A DNA stretch of 64,000 nt from Akkermansia muciniphila (GCF_900184965.1 NZ_FXYA01000122.1:1-64000); one strand, 5' to 3'; counted from the first letter of the stretch, positions 1 through 8,140 are shown. The notes: a model not told the origin generated them from the sequence alone. Numbers and translations: made by a program.

Positions 1-30
1 GTTGTGATAGTGTGTATTTATCCATAATGA

Positions 31-231
31 TTACCAGTTAAGGGTTGTTGATGTAGAGGATTGCGACGCGCGGCGGCGCATGGCGGCGTAGTCGTCGCGG
101 GTGGGGAGCGCCGGGGGTACGGGCTGCACCCTGGCGGAGTCCTGTTCCGCGGCGCGCTTGAGGGGGTCCAGGGCATAGGAACGGGCACGGCGGACTGCGG
201 CGTCCTTGAGGCCGGGCTGGCAAGCCTGCAC
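31..231 (-). pseudogene. Unassigned C-terminal fragment
   Basis: A minus-strand frame of about 66 residues with normal-looking composition ends in a Ser/Thr-rich tail (ASQSSTSTTLNW). It runs into the DnaB-like remnant near 210-231, so its upstream part seems to be missing. I do not recognise the family; it could be a piece of a transposase or phage protein, or a chance open frame. Confidence 0.25.
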
Positions 232-327
232 CTCGCCAAAAACCGCAACGGCCCCACCGGGGACATCCCGCTCCGCTTTGAGGCGGAACTCATGCGTTTC
301 TCCACCCGCGAACCCGAAAAAAAATAG
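207..327 (+). pseudogene. Remnant of DnaB-like replicative helicase C-terminus
   Basis: The frame ending at 327 reads GLASLHLAKNRNGPTG followed by IPLRF and a short charged tail. This matches the last 35 or so residues of DnaB-type replicative helicases (family pattern: AKQRNGPTG, then a beta strand and an FxR-like end). Everything upstream of about 207 in this frame has no helicase similarity, so only the extreme C-terminus survives. It lies inside the element that interrupts cas9. It could come from a phage or plasmid helicase; the source cannot be told from 40 codons. Confidence 0.55.
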
Positions 328-371
328 TGTCCCACATGGGACACTTGACCCTTTCTCTTTCCCCCCTCCTG

Positions 372-415
372 ACCCTTACGATTATTTATGGCTCCACCCT
401 TACCGTCATTTATGG
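372..415. repeat. Two subterminal 20-bp direct repeats
   Basis: ACCCTTACGATTATTTATGG (372-391) and ACCCTTACCGTCATTTATGG (396-415) differ at 3 positions and have a 24-bp period. They sit next to the element tip at 424, where IS21 transposases usually have tandem binding sites. Confidence 0.55.
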
Positions 416-1228
416 TTGGTCACAGTTATCAAAACGGGGGATTAACTGCCCGAACAAAAGACTTCCACGATAACGCCGAGCCAATTTTATCCCGTACTGA
501 AGCAACACGCCGCGCTGTTCCGTTGTCAGGGGATGATGCTGCGCAATCAACTCCATGATCTCCGCAGTCAGCCCAGGAATCAGAGGCGCGGAAAGCTCCA
601 ATATGCGCCGTACCTCCTTTTCCACGGTTAAACGGGGAAAGGCGGTATTGAGATTTTTATAAGCCGGCGTTGAAACCTCCATCGGAGCATCCGCTTTGCC
701 TTCTTCCAGTTTCAACTCCCGGCAAATGGTTTCCGCCATGGTCGCCGTCCCATGTTTATCCATCAAATCTTGAGCATGCTTCACTCTCTCGGTATCCTCA
801 CCGTTCCCGCCATCTTCTGAAAGGCTGTTAGACCATGAGGCATTATTGTCGTACCCTCTGTTATGAGCATACCAGCGGAGAACATGCCAAAGCTCAATCG
901 GGGCGAGAGTTCGATGCCCTTTTAACGCTTCTGACGCCAAATAAAAGGGAGCGGGGTGCCCGGAAGTTTCTTTCATTTCCGGCGTGATGATTTGCGCCTG
1001 AACCAGCAATCTGCCGATACGATCGATGCGAACGCGCCGGGAGCGGATATTGCGTCTCAAACGTCTGTATTCACGCCTTTTAAATGCCTGACAATCATCT
1101 TTCGGAAACAGAACCGTACCGCAACCGCAAACCGAGGGATCCGCATCATCATGGGGTGCGGAAGCAATGACAGCCCATCCAATGGATGCATAACCAATAT
1201 CAAACGAAAAAGTGAGAGAACGCGACAT
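410..1228 (-). pseudogene. cas9: Truncated type II-C Cas9, N-terminal 268 residues
   Basis: The protein begins MSRSLTFSFDIGYASIGWAV, the RuvC-I segment with the catalytic Asp of FDIGYASIGWA. The arginine-rich bridge helix follows (FKRREYRRLRRNIRSRR, about residues 47-63), then the start of the REC lobe. It closely resembles the A. muciniphila Cas9 as I recall it (family length about 1,100 residues). Similarity ends at the codons for RFDN (425-436). Four foreign codons (CDQP) and a stop at 410-412 follow, contributed by the inserted element. RuvC-II, RuvC-III, HNH and the PAM-interacting domain are absent, so it cannot cut DNA. The ATG at 1228 is preferred over the GTG one codon upstream because it gives the normal Cas9 start. 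No cas1, cas2 or array is visible. Confidence 0.9.
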
Positions 1229-1316
1229 CACAAAAAAACTGCTTTAATTCATATTATATACCAATATTGCATTCCATCAAGTATTTTAAAAATTATTCCA
1301 TTCAGAAAAAAAACAG

Positions 1317-1345
1317 TTGACAAAACATCTGAACATCACTTTAAT
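1317..1345 (+). promoter_or_regulatory. Promoter of the candidate tracrRNA
   Basis: TTGACA (1317-1322), a 17-nt spacer and TTTAAT (1340-1345) form a near-consensus sigma-70 promoter. It points away from cas9 into a region without a gene and predicts a start near 1352. Confidence 0.65.
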
Positions 1346-1351
1346 TCCCAA

Positions 1352-1469
1352 AGGATTCAAGACAAAATTTGAAATGCAAACCGATTTTCCTGACTGCCAG
1401 CCAGTCACACCGGTAACAAAAGCATTTTTATCAAACTGCCATGTGTTTCAGCACATGGCAGTTTTTACA
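1352..1469 (+). ncRNA. Candidate tracrRNA of the broken type II-C CRISPR system
   Basis: Between a strong promoter and a strong terminator lies a non-coding stretch of about 118 nt, divergent from cas9, a usual place for a type II tracrRNA. The reverse complement of its 5' part (about 1348-1383) starts GTTTGCATTTC, is about 36 nt long and has the look of a type II repeat, so this part could be the anti-repeat. It is followed by a small hairpin (TGACTG/CAGTCA, 1391-1407) and the terminator hairpin. Without an array in the window, repeat pairing cannot be tested. A different small RNA is possible. Confidence 0.5.
1433..1469 (+). terminator. Rho-independent terminator
   Basis: Perfect 13-bp stem (1433-1445 with 1452-1464), 6-nt loop, then a T run. 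It ends the candidate tracrRNA and lies upstream of alr. Confidence 0.85.
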
Positions 1470-1593
1470 CCTTCTGAAAGTTCGAAAGACTGACAAAAAT
1501 CCGTCTGGAATTGCGCGGCCAAAGACGGACAATCCCCTGCGCCGGGAGCATCCGGCGCCCCTCTTTTTCCAACCTTTCCGCCATTTTCCAACC

Positions 1594-2700
1594 ATGCCAG
1601 CAACCAGCCCTCCCCGCGCCTGGGCCGAAATCGACCTCGGGGCCATCCGCCATAACCTGAATGTCGTCAAGCAGGCGGCCAAAGGGGAATATTACATGCC
1701 CGTCGTGAAGGCAGGCGCCTACGGCCACGGGCTGGAACAGGTTTGCCGCACGCTGGATTCGGAAGGCATCGCTTTCTTCGGGGTGGCCAATGTGGGGGAA
1801 GCCCGGCGCATCAGCCAGGCGGGCTGCCGCACCCGCCCTTACATCCTGGGCCCCGCGTTCCCGGAGGAACGGGAGGAAATCGTGCTGAACGGCTGGCGCT
1901 CCTTCATTTCCACCATGGAGGAAGCAGAGCATTACAATTCCCTGGCGCGGCTGTACGGAAAGACGCTGCCCATCCACCTTTCCGTGGATACGGGAATGGG
2001 CCGCGGAGGATTCCTGCCGGACCAGCTTGAAGAACTGCTTTCCCGCCTGGGAGAACTGGACAGCCTGCATCTGGAAGGCCTGGGAGCACACCTGCCCTGC
2101 GCGGACGAGGACCGGGAAATCACGCTCAGGCAAATCGCCCTCTTTGAACGGATGGCCGCCCGCATCCGGGAGAAACTGCCCTTGAAGTATTGCCACCTGG
2201 CCAACAGCGCCGCCTCCCTGGATTATGAAATCCCCTCCAACAACATGTGCCGCCCCGGGCTGGTGCTGTACGGGTTTTCTCCCATTGACTCCTCATGGGC
2301 CTCTCAATTAAGGCCGGCCATGGCTCTTTTTTCCCGCCTGACGGTGGTGCGCACGCTGCCGGAAGGCCACGGCATTTCCTACGGGGGCACTTATGTGACG
2401 GACCATCCCACCAGGGTGGCGACCGTGGGCATAGGCTATGCGGACGGCTACCTGCGTTCCCTGGCCCATAAGGGCGCCCGCGTCATGGTGGACGGGGTTT
2501 CCTGCCCCCTTCTCGGGCGCGTGACGATGGATCAGATCATCGTGGACGTCAGCCGGGCGCCTCACGCGGAACCGGGCATGACCGCAGAGATCATGGGGCC
2601 GAATATTCCCGTGACGGAACTGGCTGAAAAGGCCGGCACCATTTCCTGGGAAATTTTTACCGGAATAGGCCCCCGGGTTCCCCGCCATTACAATTATTAG
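1594..2700 (+). CDS. alr: Alanine racemase
   Basis: Cytoplasmic PLP enzyme interconverting L- and D-alanine for peptidoglycan. The fold-type III barrel carries the PLP lysine in VVKAGAYGHG near residue 35 (usual form VKADAYGHG, so Asp is replaced by Gly). The C-terminal domain has the catalytic tyrosine in GISYGGTY and the VGIGYADGY motif. Length is 368 residues, normal for Alr. The open frame extends upstream to 1441 through the terminator hairpin, so that start is rejected. MPATSPPRAWAEIDL at 1594 gives the standard AWAEIDL beginning. It appears to be a single gene, followed by the separate promoter of the Rrf2 gene. Confidence 0.95.
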   Translation: MPATSPPRAWAEIDLGAIRHNLNVVKQAAKGEYYMPVVKAGAYGHGLEQVCRTLDSEGIAFFGVANVGEARRISQAGCRTRPYILGPAFPEEREEIVLNGWRSFISTMEEAEHYNSLARLYGKTLPIHLSVDTGMGRGGFLPDQLEELLSRLGELDSLHLEGLGAHLPCADEDREITLRQIALFERMAARIREKLPLKYCHLANSAASLDYEIPSNNMCRPGLVLYGFSPIDSSWASQLRPAMALFSRLTVVRTLPEGHGISYGGTYVTDHPTRVATVGIGYADGYLRSLAHKGARVMVDGVSCPLLGRVTMDQIIVDVSRAPHAEPGMTAEIMGPNIPVTELAEKAGTISWEIFTGIGPRVPRHYNY

Positions 2701-2752
2701 ACTTTCAACCGGGGAAGAAGCCCGCCATTCCGCGTGGAACCTTCATTCCCTA

Positions 2753-2781
2753 TTGACGGGCATCCAGAAATATCGTTTATT
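2753..2781 (+). promoter_or_regulatory. Promoter of the Rrf2 regulator gene
   Basis: TTGACG (2753-2758), 17 nt, TTTATT (2776-2781). The predicted start near 2788 is only about 2 nt before the ATG at 2790, implying a nearly leaderless mRNA. Confidence 0.55.
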
Positions 2782-2789
2782 TAACCAAT

Positions 2790-3233
2790 ATGATGAAGGT
2801 TTCCACCAGAGGACGTTACGCATTGCGCCTGATGATTGATCTCGCCCACCACCGCAACGAAGGCTACGTTTCCCTGAAGGAGATTTCCGCCAGGCAGGAC
2901 ATTACCGTACGTTATCTGGAACAGATTATCGCCATCCTCCTGAAAGCGGGATTTGTCCAGAGCTTCCGGGGAAAGGCGGGAGGATACCGCCTTTCCAGAC
3001 ATCCGCGCGAATACACCACGGAAGAAATCCTGAAACTGACGGAAGGCTCCCTTCTGCCTATTTCCTGCACGGCTCCCCACGAAAATCCGTGCCCGCGGGC
3101 GGCAGGATGCGCCACGCTGCCTTTCTGGCGCGGGCTCCAGCAAGTCATTGAGAATTATTTGCGCCGCGTAACGCTGGAAGATCTGGCCGAACAGCAGAAG
3201 GAAATCGGCTGCGACTACGGAGCCGGCATTTAA
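2790..3233 (+). CDS. Rrf2-family transcriptional regulator (CymR/IscR type)
   Basis: A 147-residue DNA-binding protein. The N-terminal winged helix reads MKVSTRGRYALRLMIDLA, then LKEISARQDITVRYLEQII (recognition region) and the wing GKAGGYRLSR. The middle carries cysteines in SCTAPHENPC and AAGC. These resemble the three-cysteine cluster of Rrf2 proteins that bind Fe-S, so it may sense iron-sulfur or cysteine status. It lies directly before metY and cysK, and an inverted repeat of Rrf2 type sits in the metY promoter. A repressor of cysteine/methionine genes, comparable to CymR, is the best inference. ATG at 2790 or 2793 are both possible. Confidence 0.88.
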   Translation: MMKVSTRGRYALRLMIDLAHHRNEGYVSLKEISARQDITVRYLEQIIAILLKAGFVQSFRGKAGGYRLSRHPREYTTEEILKLTEGSLLPISCTAPHENPCPRAAGCATLPFWRGLQQVIENYLRRVTLEDLAEQQKEIGCDYGAGI

Positions 3234-3307
3234 GCAGCGGCCGCGGGCCTGAACATTTCTCCACCTTTTCCCATTCCGGCCCATGTCCCGTTTTTTTTAC
3301 CCGGAGC

Positions 3308-3358
3308 TTGACATGGGCTTTTCTTTTCGTTATCTATTTCCTAGTTTTCCGATAGGAA
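3308..3358 (+). promoter_or_regulatory. metY promoter with probable Rrf2 operator
   Basis: TTGACA (3308-3313), 17 nt, TATCTA (3331-3336). Immediately downstream, over the expected start site, is the inverted repeat TTCCTA-N9-TAGGAA (3338-3343 and 3353-3358). The arms resemble the CCTA/TAGG type bound by CymR-like Rrf2 proteins, and the rrf2 gene lies just upstream, so repression from this site is likely. Confidence 0.6.
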
Positions 3359-3367
3359 TATAAAAAC

Positions 3368-4654
3368 ATGAGCAAGAACCATCGATTTGAAACACGCCAG
3401 ATCCACGTGGGTCAGGAAAGTCCGGACCCGACTACCGATGCGCGCGCCGTACCTATTTACGCCACCACTTCCTATGTCTTCAAAGACTCGGAACAGGCGG
3501 CGGCCCGTTTTGCCCTGGCGGAGCCGGGCAATATTTATAACCGCCTGATGAACCCAACCGCAGATGTTTTTGAACAACGCATCGCCTCCCTGGAAGGAGG
3601 GGCGGCCGCGCTGGCCGTATCCACCGGGGCCGCCGCAGTTACGTATGCCATCCAGAACATCGCCCGGGCCGGGGACCACATTGTTTCTTCCTCCACCGTA
3701 TATGGCGGAACGTACAATCTTTTCGCCAATACACTGGCGGATGCCGGCATAGAAACCACTTTCGTGGACGCGAGAGACGTTCAGAATTTTTCCAGGGCCA
3801 TCCGGAACAATACCAAGGCCCTGTACGTGGAAAGCCTGGGCAACCCGAATTGCGACATTGTGGATATGGAAGCGCTGGCGGAAGTGGCGCACGCCCACGG
3901 CATCCCGCTCATTGTGGACAGCACATTCGCCACGCCCTTCCTGTTCCGCCCTCTGGAACACGGAGCTGACATCGTGGTGCATTCCGCTACCAAATTCATC
4001 GGCGGCCACGGCACGGTGATGGGCGGCGTGATTGTGGACGGCGGCAAATTCGACTGGACGCAGAACGACAAGTTCCCAGGCATCAGCAAGCCCAACCCCA
4101 ATTACCACGGAGCCGTGTTCGCGGAGGTATGCGGCAATCTGGCCTATATCGTCAAAATCCGGGCCACCCTGCTGCGGGACACGGGAGCCACCATCAGCCC
4201 GTTCAATTCCTTCCTGCTTCTCCAGGGGCTGGAAACACTTTCCCTGCGGGTGGAACGCCATGTGCAGAACGCTCTGCGCGTAGCGGGCTATCTGGCCGCC
4301 CATCCCCAGGTGGAAAAAGTGAACCATCCCTCCCTGCCGGACCATCCGAACCACGACCTTTACAAGAGATACTACCCGAACGGGGGCGGCTCCATTTTCA
4401 CCTTTGAAATCAAGGGTGGCGCGGAAAAAGCTCGCAAGTTCTGCGAAAGCCTGGAACTATTCTCCCTGCTCGCGAACGTGGCGGACGTCAAGTCCCTGGT
4501 GATTCACCCTGCCTCCACCACCCACTCCCAGATGACGGAGGAAGAACTGAAGGCGGGGGGCATTACGCCATCCACCGTGCGGCTCTCCATCGGGACGGAA
4601 CATATCGACGATATTCTGGAAGATCTGGAACAGGGCTTCCGCGCCATTCTCTAA
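3368..4654 (+). CDS. metY: O-acetylhomoserine sulfhydrylase (cystathionine gamma-synthase family)
   Basis: PLP enzyme of 428 residues that condenses O-acetylhomoserine with sulfide to homocysteine. It starts with RFETRQIHVGQ and has the YATTSYVFKDSEQAA segment of the family. The PLP lysine is in VVHSATKFIGGHGTVMGG near residue 210. The C-terminal HPASTTHSQM and PSTVRLSIGTEHIDDI segments are typical of MetY, and length fits MetY (about 425-430) better than MetB (about 385). First gene of a sulfur operon with cysK 36 nt downstream, likely controlled by the upstream Rrf2 protein through 3338-3358. Confidence 0.92.
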   Translation: MSKNHRFETRQIHVGQESPDPTTDARAVPIYATTSYVFKDSEQAAARFALAEPGNIYNRLMNPTADVFEQRIASLEGGAAALAVSTGAAAVTYAIQNIARAGDHIVSSSTVYGGTYNLFANTLADAGIETTFVDARDVQNFSRAIRNNTKALYVESLGNPNCDIVDMEALAEVAHAHGIPLIVDSTFATPFLFRPLEHGADIVVHSATKFIGGHGTVMGGVIVDGGKFDWTQNDKFPGISKPNPNYHGAVFAEVCGNLAYIVKIRATLLRDTGATISPFNSFLLLQGLETLSLRVERHVQNALRVAGYLAAHPQVEKVNHPSLPDHPNHDLYKRYYPNGGGSIFTFEIKGGAEKARKFCESLELFSLLANVADVKSLVIHPASTTHSQMTEEELKAGGITPSTVRLSIGTEHIDDILEDLEQGFRAIL

Positions 4655-4690
4655 CGATTTGACGGCAGCAACGCTCTTTCCCTACAAGCC

Positions 4691-5620
4691 ATGAAAATTT
4701 ACAAAAACATTACGGAACTGATCGGCGGCACCCCGTTGCTGGAACTGACCAATTACGAACGCAGGAACGGCCTGAACGCCACCATCCTGGCCAAGCTGGA
4801 ATACCTGAACCCCGCCGGCAGCGTGAAAGACCGCATTGCCCAGGCCATGATTGACGCGGCGGAAGCCGCCGGAGAGCTGAAGGCGGATTCCGTCATCATT
4901 GAGCCCACCAGCGGAAACACGGGCATCGGCCTGGCGGCGGTGGCCGCTTCACGCGGGTACCGGATTATACTGACCATGCCGGAGACGATGAGCGTGGAAC
5001 GCCGCAACCTCCTGAAAGCCTACGGCGCGGAACTGGTGCTGACGGACGGCGCGCTGGGCATGAAAGGAGCCATGGCCAAGGCGGAGGAACTGGCCGCGGG
5101 ACTGCCCAACAGCTTTATCCCCGGCCAGTTCGCCAACCCGGCCAACCCGGAAGCTCATTTCCGCACCACAGGACCGGAAATCTGGAATGATACAGAAGGC
5201 AAAGCGGATATTTTTGTGGCGGGCGTGGGTACCGGAGGAACGATCACAGGCGTGGGCAAGTACCTTAAATCCCGTAATCCGGACATCCGGGTCGTGGCTG
5301 TGGAGCCGTTCTCCTCCCCCGTGCTGACCCAGGGCATGGCCGGCCCCCACAAGATTCAGGGCATTGGCGCGGGATTCGTTCCGGAAACGCTGGACACCTC
5401 CGTGTACGATGAAGTCATCACCGTCACCAATGAAGACGCTTTCGCCACAGGGAAAGAGCTGGCGCGCACGGACGGCGTGCTGGCGGGCATTTCCTCCGGC
5501 GCCGCTCTATGGGCCGCCACACAGGTGGCGCGGCGGCCGGAGAATGAAGGCAAGACCATCGTCGTCCTGCTGCCGGACACGGGGGACCGCTATCTTTCCA
5601 CCCCTCTGTTTACGGACTGA
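4691..5620 (+). CDS. cysK: Cysteine synthase A
   Basis: O-acetylserine sulfhydrylase of 309 residues making cysteine from O-acetylserine and sulfide in the cytoplasm. The PLP lysine is in [11 protein letters not shown] near residue 42, the substrate loop is [11 protein letters not shown] and the phosphate-binding loop is [10 protein letters not shown]. The C-terminal [13 protein letters not shown] is characteristic. It follows metY by 36 nt and precedes thiE by 19 nt, so it is probably cotranscribed with both. The pairing supplies cysteine, which is also the sulfur source for thiamine thiazole. Confidence 0.95.
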   Translation: MKIYKNITELIGGTPLLELTNYERRNGLNATILAKLEYLNPAGSVKDRIAQAMIDAAEAAGELKADSVIIEPTSGNTGIGLAAVAASRGYRIILTMPETMSVERRNLLKAYGAELVLTDGALGMKGAMAKAEELAAGLPNSFIPGQFANPANPEAHFRTTGPEIWNDTEGKADIFVAGVGTGGTITGVGKYLKSRNPDIRVVAVEPFSSPVLTQGMAGPHKIQGIGAGFVPETLDTSVYDEVITVTNEDAFATGKELARTDGVLAGISSGAALWAATQVARRPENEGKTIVVLLPDTGDRYLSTPLFTD

Positions 5621-5639
5621 TTCTTTCCATTCCTTTGTC

Positions 5640-6254
5640 ATGAAAAAATTCAACCTCCATCTCTACCTGGTTACGGATGAACCGTCCAAATGCCGCTACA
5701 GCCTTCTGGAAACCGTCCGGAAAGCGGCGGACGGGGGAATTACCATCGTGCAGTACCGCTCCACCAACCCGGATGCGGGAACCTGTTACCGGGAAGCCCT
5801 GCCCATACGGGATTTCCTGGCCTCCCGCGGTATCCCCTTCATTGTCAATAACCGCATTGACCTGGCCCTGGCGCTGGAAGCAGACGGCGTCCACATCGGC
5901 CAGAGGGATCTTCCGGTTCCATCCGTCAGAGCCATGATCGGCCCGGATAAAATCCTGGGACTGTCCGTCTCCAATGAGAACCAGCTCCGCGCCGTGGATG
6001 CCGCCCTGGTGGACTACCTGGGCATGGGCCCCGTCTTTCCCACCATTTCCAAGCTGAACGCCCCGCCCGTGCTGGGCGTGGAAGGCTTCTCCGCTCTGGC
6101 TTCACAGTCACCGCTGCCCGTTGTCGCCATCGGCGGTCTGGACGCGGAACGGGCCCGGCAGGTGCGCGCCACTGGAACAGCCTCCGGAATTGCTGTTGTC
6201 TCCGCCATTTGCGGAGCGGAGAACCCGGAAGCCGCCGCACGGGCTCTGGCCTGA
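5640..6254 (+). CDS. thiE: Thiamine phosphate synthase
   Basis: TIM-barrel enzyme of 204 residues coupling hydroxymethylpyrimidine pyrophosphate with thiazole phosphate. Recognisable parts are LYLVTDE at the start, GGITIVQYR (usual VQLR), VNNRIDLALALEADGVHIGQRD, LGLSVSNENQ, the phosphate-binding region YLGMGPVFPT and VVAIGGLDAER. A longer frame beginning at 5364 overlaps cysK and is rejected. MKKFNLHLYLVTD at 5640 is the natural start. It lies between cysK and thiM. No ThiC or ThiG is in the window, and no TPP riboswitch was recognised upstream. Confidence 0.93.
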   Translation: MKKFNLHLYLVTDEPSKCRYSLLETVRKAADGGITIVQYRSTNPDAGTCYREALPIRDFLASRGIPFIVNNRIDLALALEADGVHIGQRDLPVPSVRAMIGPDKILGLSVSNENQLRAVDAALVDYLGMGPVFPTISKLNAPPVLGVEGFSALASQSPLPVVAIGGLDAERARQVRATGTASGIAVVSAICGAENPEAAARALA

Positions 6255-6299
6255 CGGGCGGACCGCGGAAAATGCCGGACACCATCATTTTTTAACGCC

Positions 6300-7115
6300 A
6301 TGCTTTCATCAACAAACCTTGTTCAAGCCGTTGCCGCCGATCTGGAAAAAATCCGGGAAACGGCCCCGCTGGTTCTTTCTCTGACCAATTCCGTCGTCCA
6401 GCCTCTGACGGCTAATCTTCTGCTGGCCATAGGCGCTGTGCCCGCCATGCTCAACGATGCGGAAGAAGCGGCGGACATGCTCCGCAACGGAACAGGCGCC
6501 CTGCTGGTCAACCTGGGCACCGTGACGCGCGAACAGGGGGCCGCCATGCAAACGGCGGTGCGGGAAGCCAACCGGCTGAATATCCCCTGGGTGATGGATC
6601 CTGTGGCCGTAGGGGCGCTCTCCCTGCGCACGCGGCTGGCGGGGCAATTAAAGGAACAGTCTCCCCGCATCATCCGCGGAAACGCTTCTGAAATCATGGC
6701 CCTGGCCGGCTATTCCTCCGTCATGAAAGGGCCGGAAAGCACCAGTTCCAGCGCAGACGCCCTGCATGCGGCCAGGGAACTGGCCCTGCACACGGGGGCG
6801 GCCGTGCTTGTTACGGGGCGTACGGACTATTCCACGGACGGCTGCCAGGTAATCGCCACGGAAAACGGACACGCCATGATGTCCCGCGTCACGGGCGTGG
6901 GCTGTTCCATGGGGGCATTATCCGCCGCCTGCGCCGCCGTTTCCCCCACTCCCCTGCAGGCGGCCGTTTCCACAGCCGTACTTATGGGCATTGCCGGAGA
7001 AATGGCCTTTGAACAGAGCCCCGCCCCCGGTTCCTTTGCCGTATCATTGCTGGACAGCCTTTATTCCCTTTCTCCGGAAGACATTGTCCGTAGAGCGCGC
7101 TTTCTTTCCCTTTAA
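6300..7115 (+). CDS. thiM: Hydroxyethylthiazole kinase
   Basis: Ribokinase-like kinase of 271 residues that phosphorylates the thiazole alcohol, a salvage step feeding ThiE. It has PLVLSLTNSVVQPLTANLLLAIGA at the start, where ThiM normally reads TN-V-N, and MLNDAEEAADM. The GNASEIMALAG motif is present, as is the C-terminal VTGVGCSMGALSAA anion hole with its catalytic Cys. Last gene of the metY-cysK-thiE-thiM run. The gap to the next gene is about 300 bp and contains a separate promoter. Confidence 0.93.
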   Translation: MLSSTNLVQAVAADLEKIRETAPLVLSLTNSVVQPLTANLLLAIGAVPAMLNDAEEAADMLRNGTGALLVNLGTVTREQGAAMQTAVREANRLNIPWVMDPVAVGALSLRTRLAGQLKEQSPRIIRGNASEIMALAGYSSVMKGPESTSSSADALHAARELALHTGAAVLVTGRTDYSTDGCQVIATENGHAMMSRVTGVGCSMGALSAACAAVSPTPLQAAVSTAVLMGIAGEMAFEQSPAPGSFAVSLLDSLYSLSPEDIVRRARFLSL

Positions 7116-7373
7116 CCGTCTCCCTCCCCCCTGGAAGGTTACGCCGCATTCATACGGCCTGATTCTGCCGGCTCCGGAGGAGGCAGGCGCCTCAGCTGAG
7201 GCTATCCGGGAGAAAGAAAGCTCCGGGGCCCGCCCCGCTGGAAAACCTGCGCCATGCTTTCAGGCGTTACGCCCACGGAGCAGGAAACAGCATCCCGGGG
7301 ACCTGCCCGGATCCCGCCACAGCCGTTTGCCTATCCCGACCGCCGAGCGCTGGGACTGCAAGCGGATTTAGTG
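7116..7373. other. Intergenic region without recognised gene
   Basis: GC-rich sequence after thiM. The open frames crossing it have poor composition. No riboswitch or clear terminator was identified. Confidence 0.5.
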
Positions 7374-7401
7374 TTGAGAAATACCTGCGGCTCCCTATAA
7401 T
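7374..7401 (+). promoter_or_regulatory. Promoter of the Panacea-domain gene
   Basis: TTGAGA (7374-7379), 16-nt spacer, TATAAT (7396-7401, perfect -10). Expected start near 7408, 14 nt before the ATG. Confidence 0.7.
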
Positions 7402-7421
7402 AAAAAGCAATCCATTTCAGC

Positions 7422-7886
7422 ATGGCAAACTCCACTACCACGCAAAAACTCTGCAACTGGTTCATTCAGCAGTCGAACGCCAGGGGGCACGTCCTGACGC
7501 CCGTCAAACTGAACCATCTGGTCATTCTGGCGGACTGGTGGCATCTGCACCGGACAGGCGGTTTTCTGATCAATGAACGGGTGGAAGCATGGCCTTCCGG
7601 TCCGGTACTCCCTTCCATTTATCATGAATACAAGGATCAGCCGCCCTACTCTTCCATAGAACATCCCAGCCGCCGCCAGCCCCCTTTGGAGGAGGAAACG
7701 GACATCATTCCCTTTCTGGAACATATCTGGAACGTCTATGGCAAATATACGGCCCAGCAGCTCGGACGCATCAACACCGCCCCTTCCTCCCCATGGCGGC
7801 AGGCCCAGGGCAGGCACGAACAGGCGCACCGCCAACAAATCACAGAGGAACATGTGCAGGCGTACTTTCAAAGCCTGGCCGGATAA
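7422..7886 (+). CDS. Panacea (DUF4065/SocA-like) domain protein
   Basis: A 154-residue protein. The segment CNWFIQQSNARGHVLTPVKLNHLVILADWWHL matches the start of the Panacea domain (usual pattern: ...LTpLKLqKLLYya...). INERVEAWPSGPVLPSIYHEY (usual F-AW-yGPVvp-vy-ef) and a helical end follow. Proteins of this family act as antitoxins or adaptors for varied toxins, or are found in phages (GepA, SocA). The gene has its own good promoter. No small toxin-like gene is beside it: thiM lies upstream and tRNA-Gln downstream. A role as an orphan antitoxin is therefore only an inference. Confidence 0.8.
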   Translation: MANSTTTQKLCNWFIQQSNARGHVLTPVKLNHLVILADWWHLHRTGGFLINERVEAWPSGPVLPSIYHEYKDQPPYSSIEHPSRRQPPLEEETDIIPFLEHIWNVYGKYTAQQLGRINTAPSSPWRQAQGRHEQAHRQQITEEHVQAYFQSLAG

Positions 7887-8020
7887 TTCCGGAAAAAACA
7901 GCCTGCCGCTTCCCTGCACAGCCTTTTTCCAATCAAAACATATCTTTGAGTAAAAAAAAACTTGCAAAAAACGGCCGGTTCCGCTTTAATGCGCCCGCGC
8001 TTTCAAAGCGTCCGTTACAT

Positions 8021-8095
8021 AGCCCTATAGTGTAATCGGTAACACAGCGGATTCTGGTTCCGTATTTTGGGGTTCGAGTCCTCATAGGGCTACCA
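8021..8095 (+). tRNA. tRNA-Gln(CTG)
   Basis: A 75-nt cloverleaf with acceptor AGCCCTA/TAGGGCT, anticodon loop TTCTGGT (anticodon CTG), T arm GGTTCGAGTCC and an encoded CCA end. Confidence 0.95.
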
Positions 8096-8102
8096 CTTCT
8101 AA

Positions 8103-8140
8103 TAAAAGAGCCGTCTCTTCGGAGACGGCTCTTTTATTTT
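8103..8140 (+). terminator. Terminator after tRNA-Gln
   Basis: Perfect 15-bp stem (8103-8117 with 8122-8136), TTCG tetraloop, T-rich tail. Confidence 0.95.

Larger units (their letters stand above)
1..424. mobile_element. IS21-like element end inserted in cas9 (partial or decayed)
   Basis: The cas9 reading frame stops matching Cas9 exactly at 424/425, where the sequence read on the minus strand starts TGTGACC and runs straight into two 20-bp repeats. A TGT-type tip followed by subterminal repeats is typical of IS21-family ends. Read on the plus strand, position 3 onward begins TGTGATAG and carries a related CCATAA...AAGGGT block in the opposite orientation. The element may therefore be only about 420 bp long, or position 3 may be unrelated and the element may continue to the left. 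No istA or istB sequence was recognised inside; it holds a DnaB-like tail and an unassigned minus-strand fragment. Confidence 0.4.

Noticed and set aside
1-1470. CRISPR array
   Set aside because: I looked for repeats of about 36 bp with regular spacers on both strands near cas9 and elsewhere and found none in the window.
5364-5639. Longer thiE start inside cysK
   Set aside because: The extension overlaps cysK in another frame and lacks family similarity; the normal ThiE start is at 5640.
7116-7421. Riboswitch after thiM or before the Panacea gene
   Set aside because: GC-rich hairpins can be drawn, but no TPP, cobalamin or SAM core motif was recognised.
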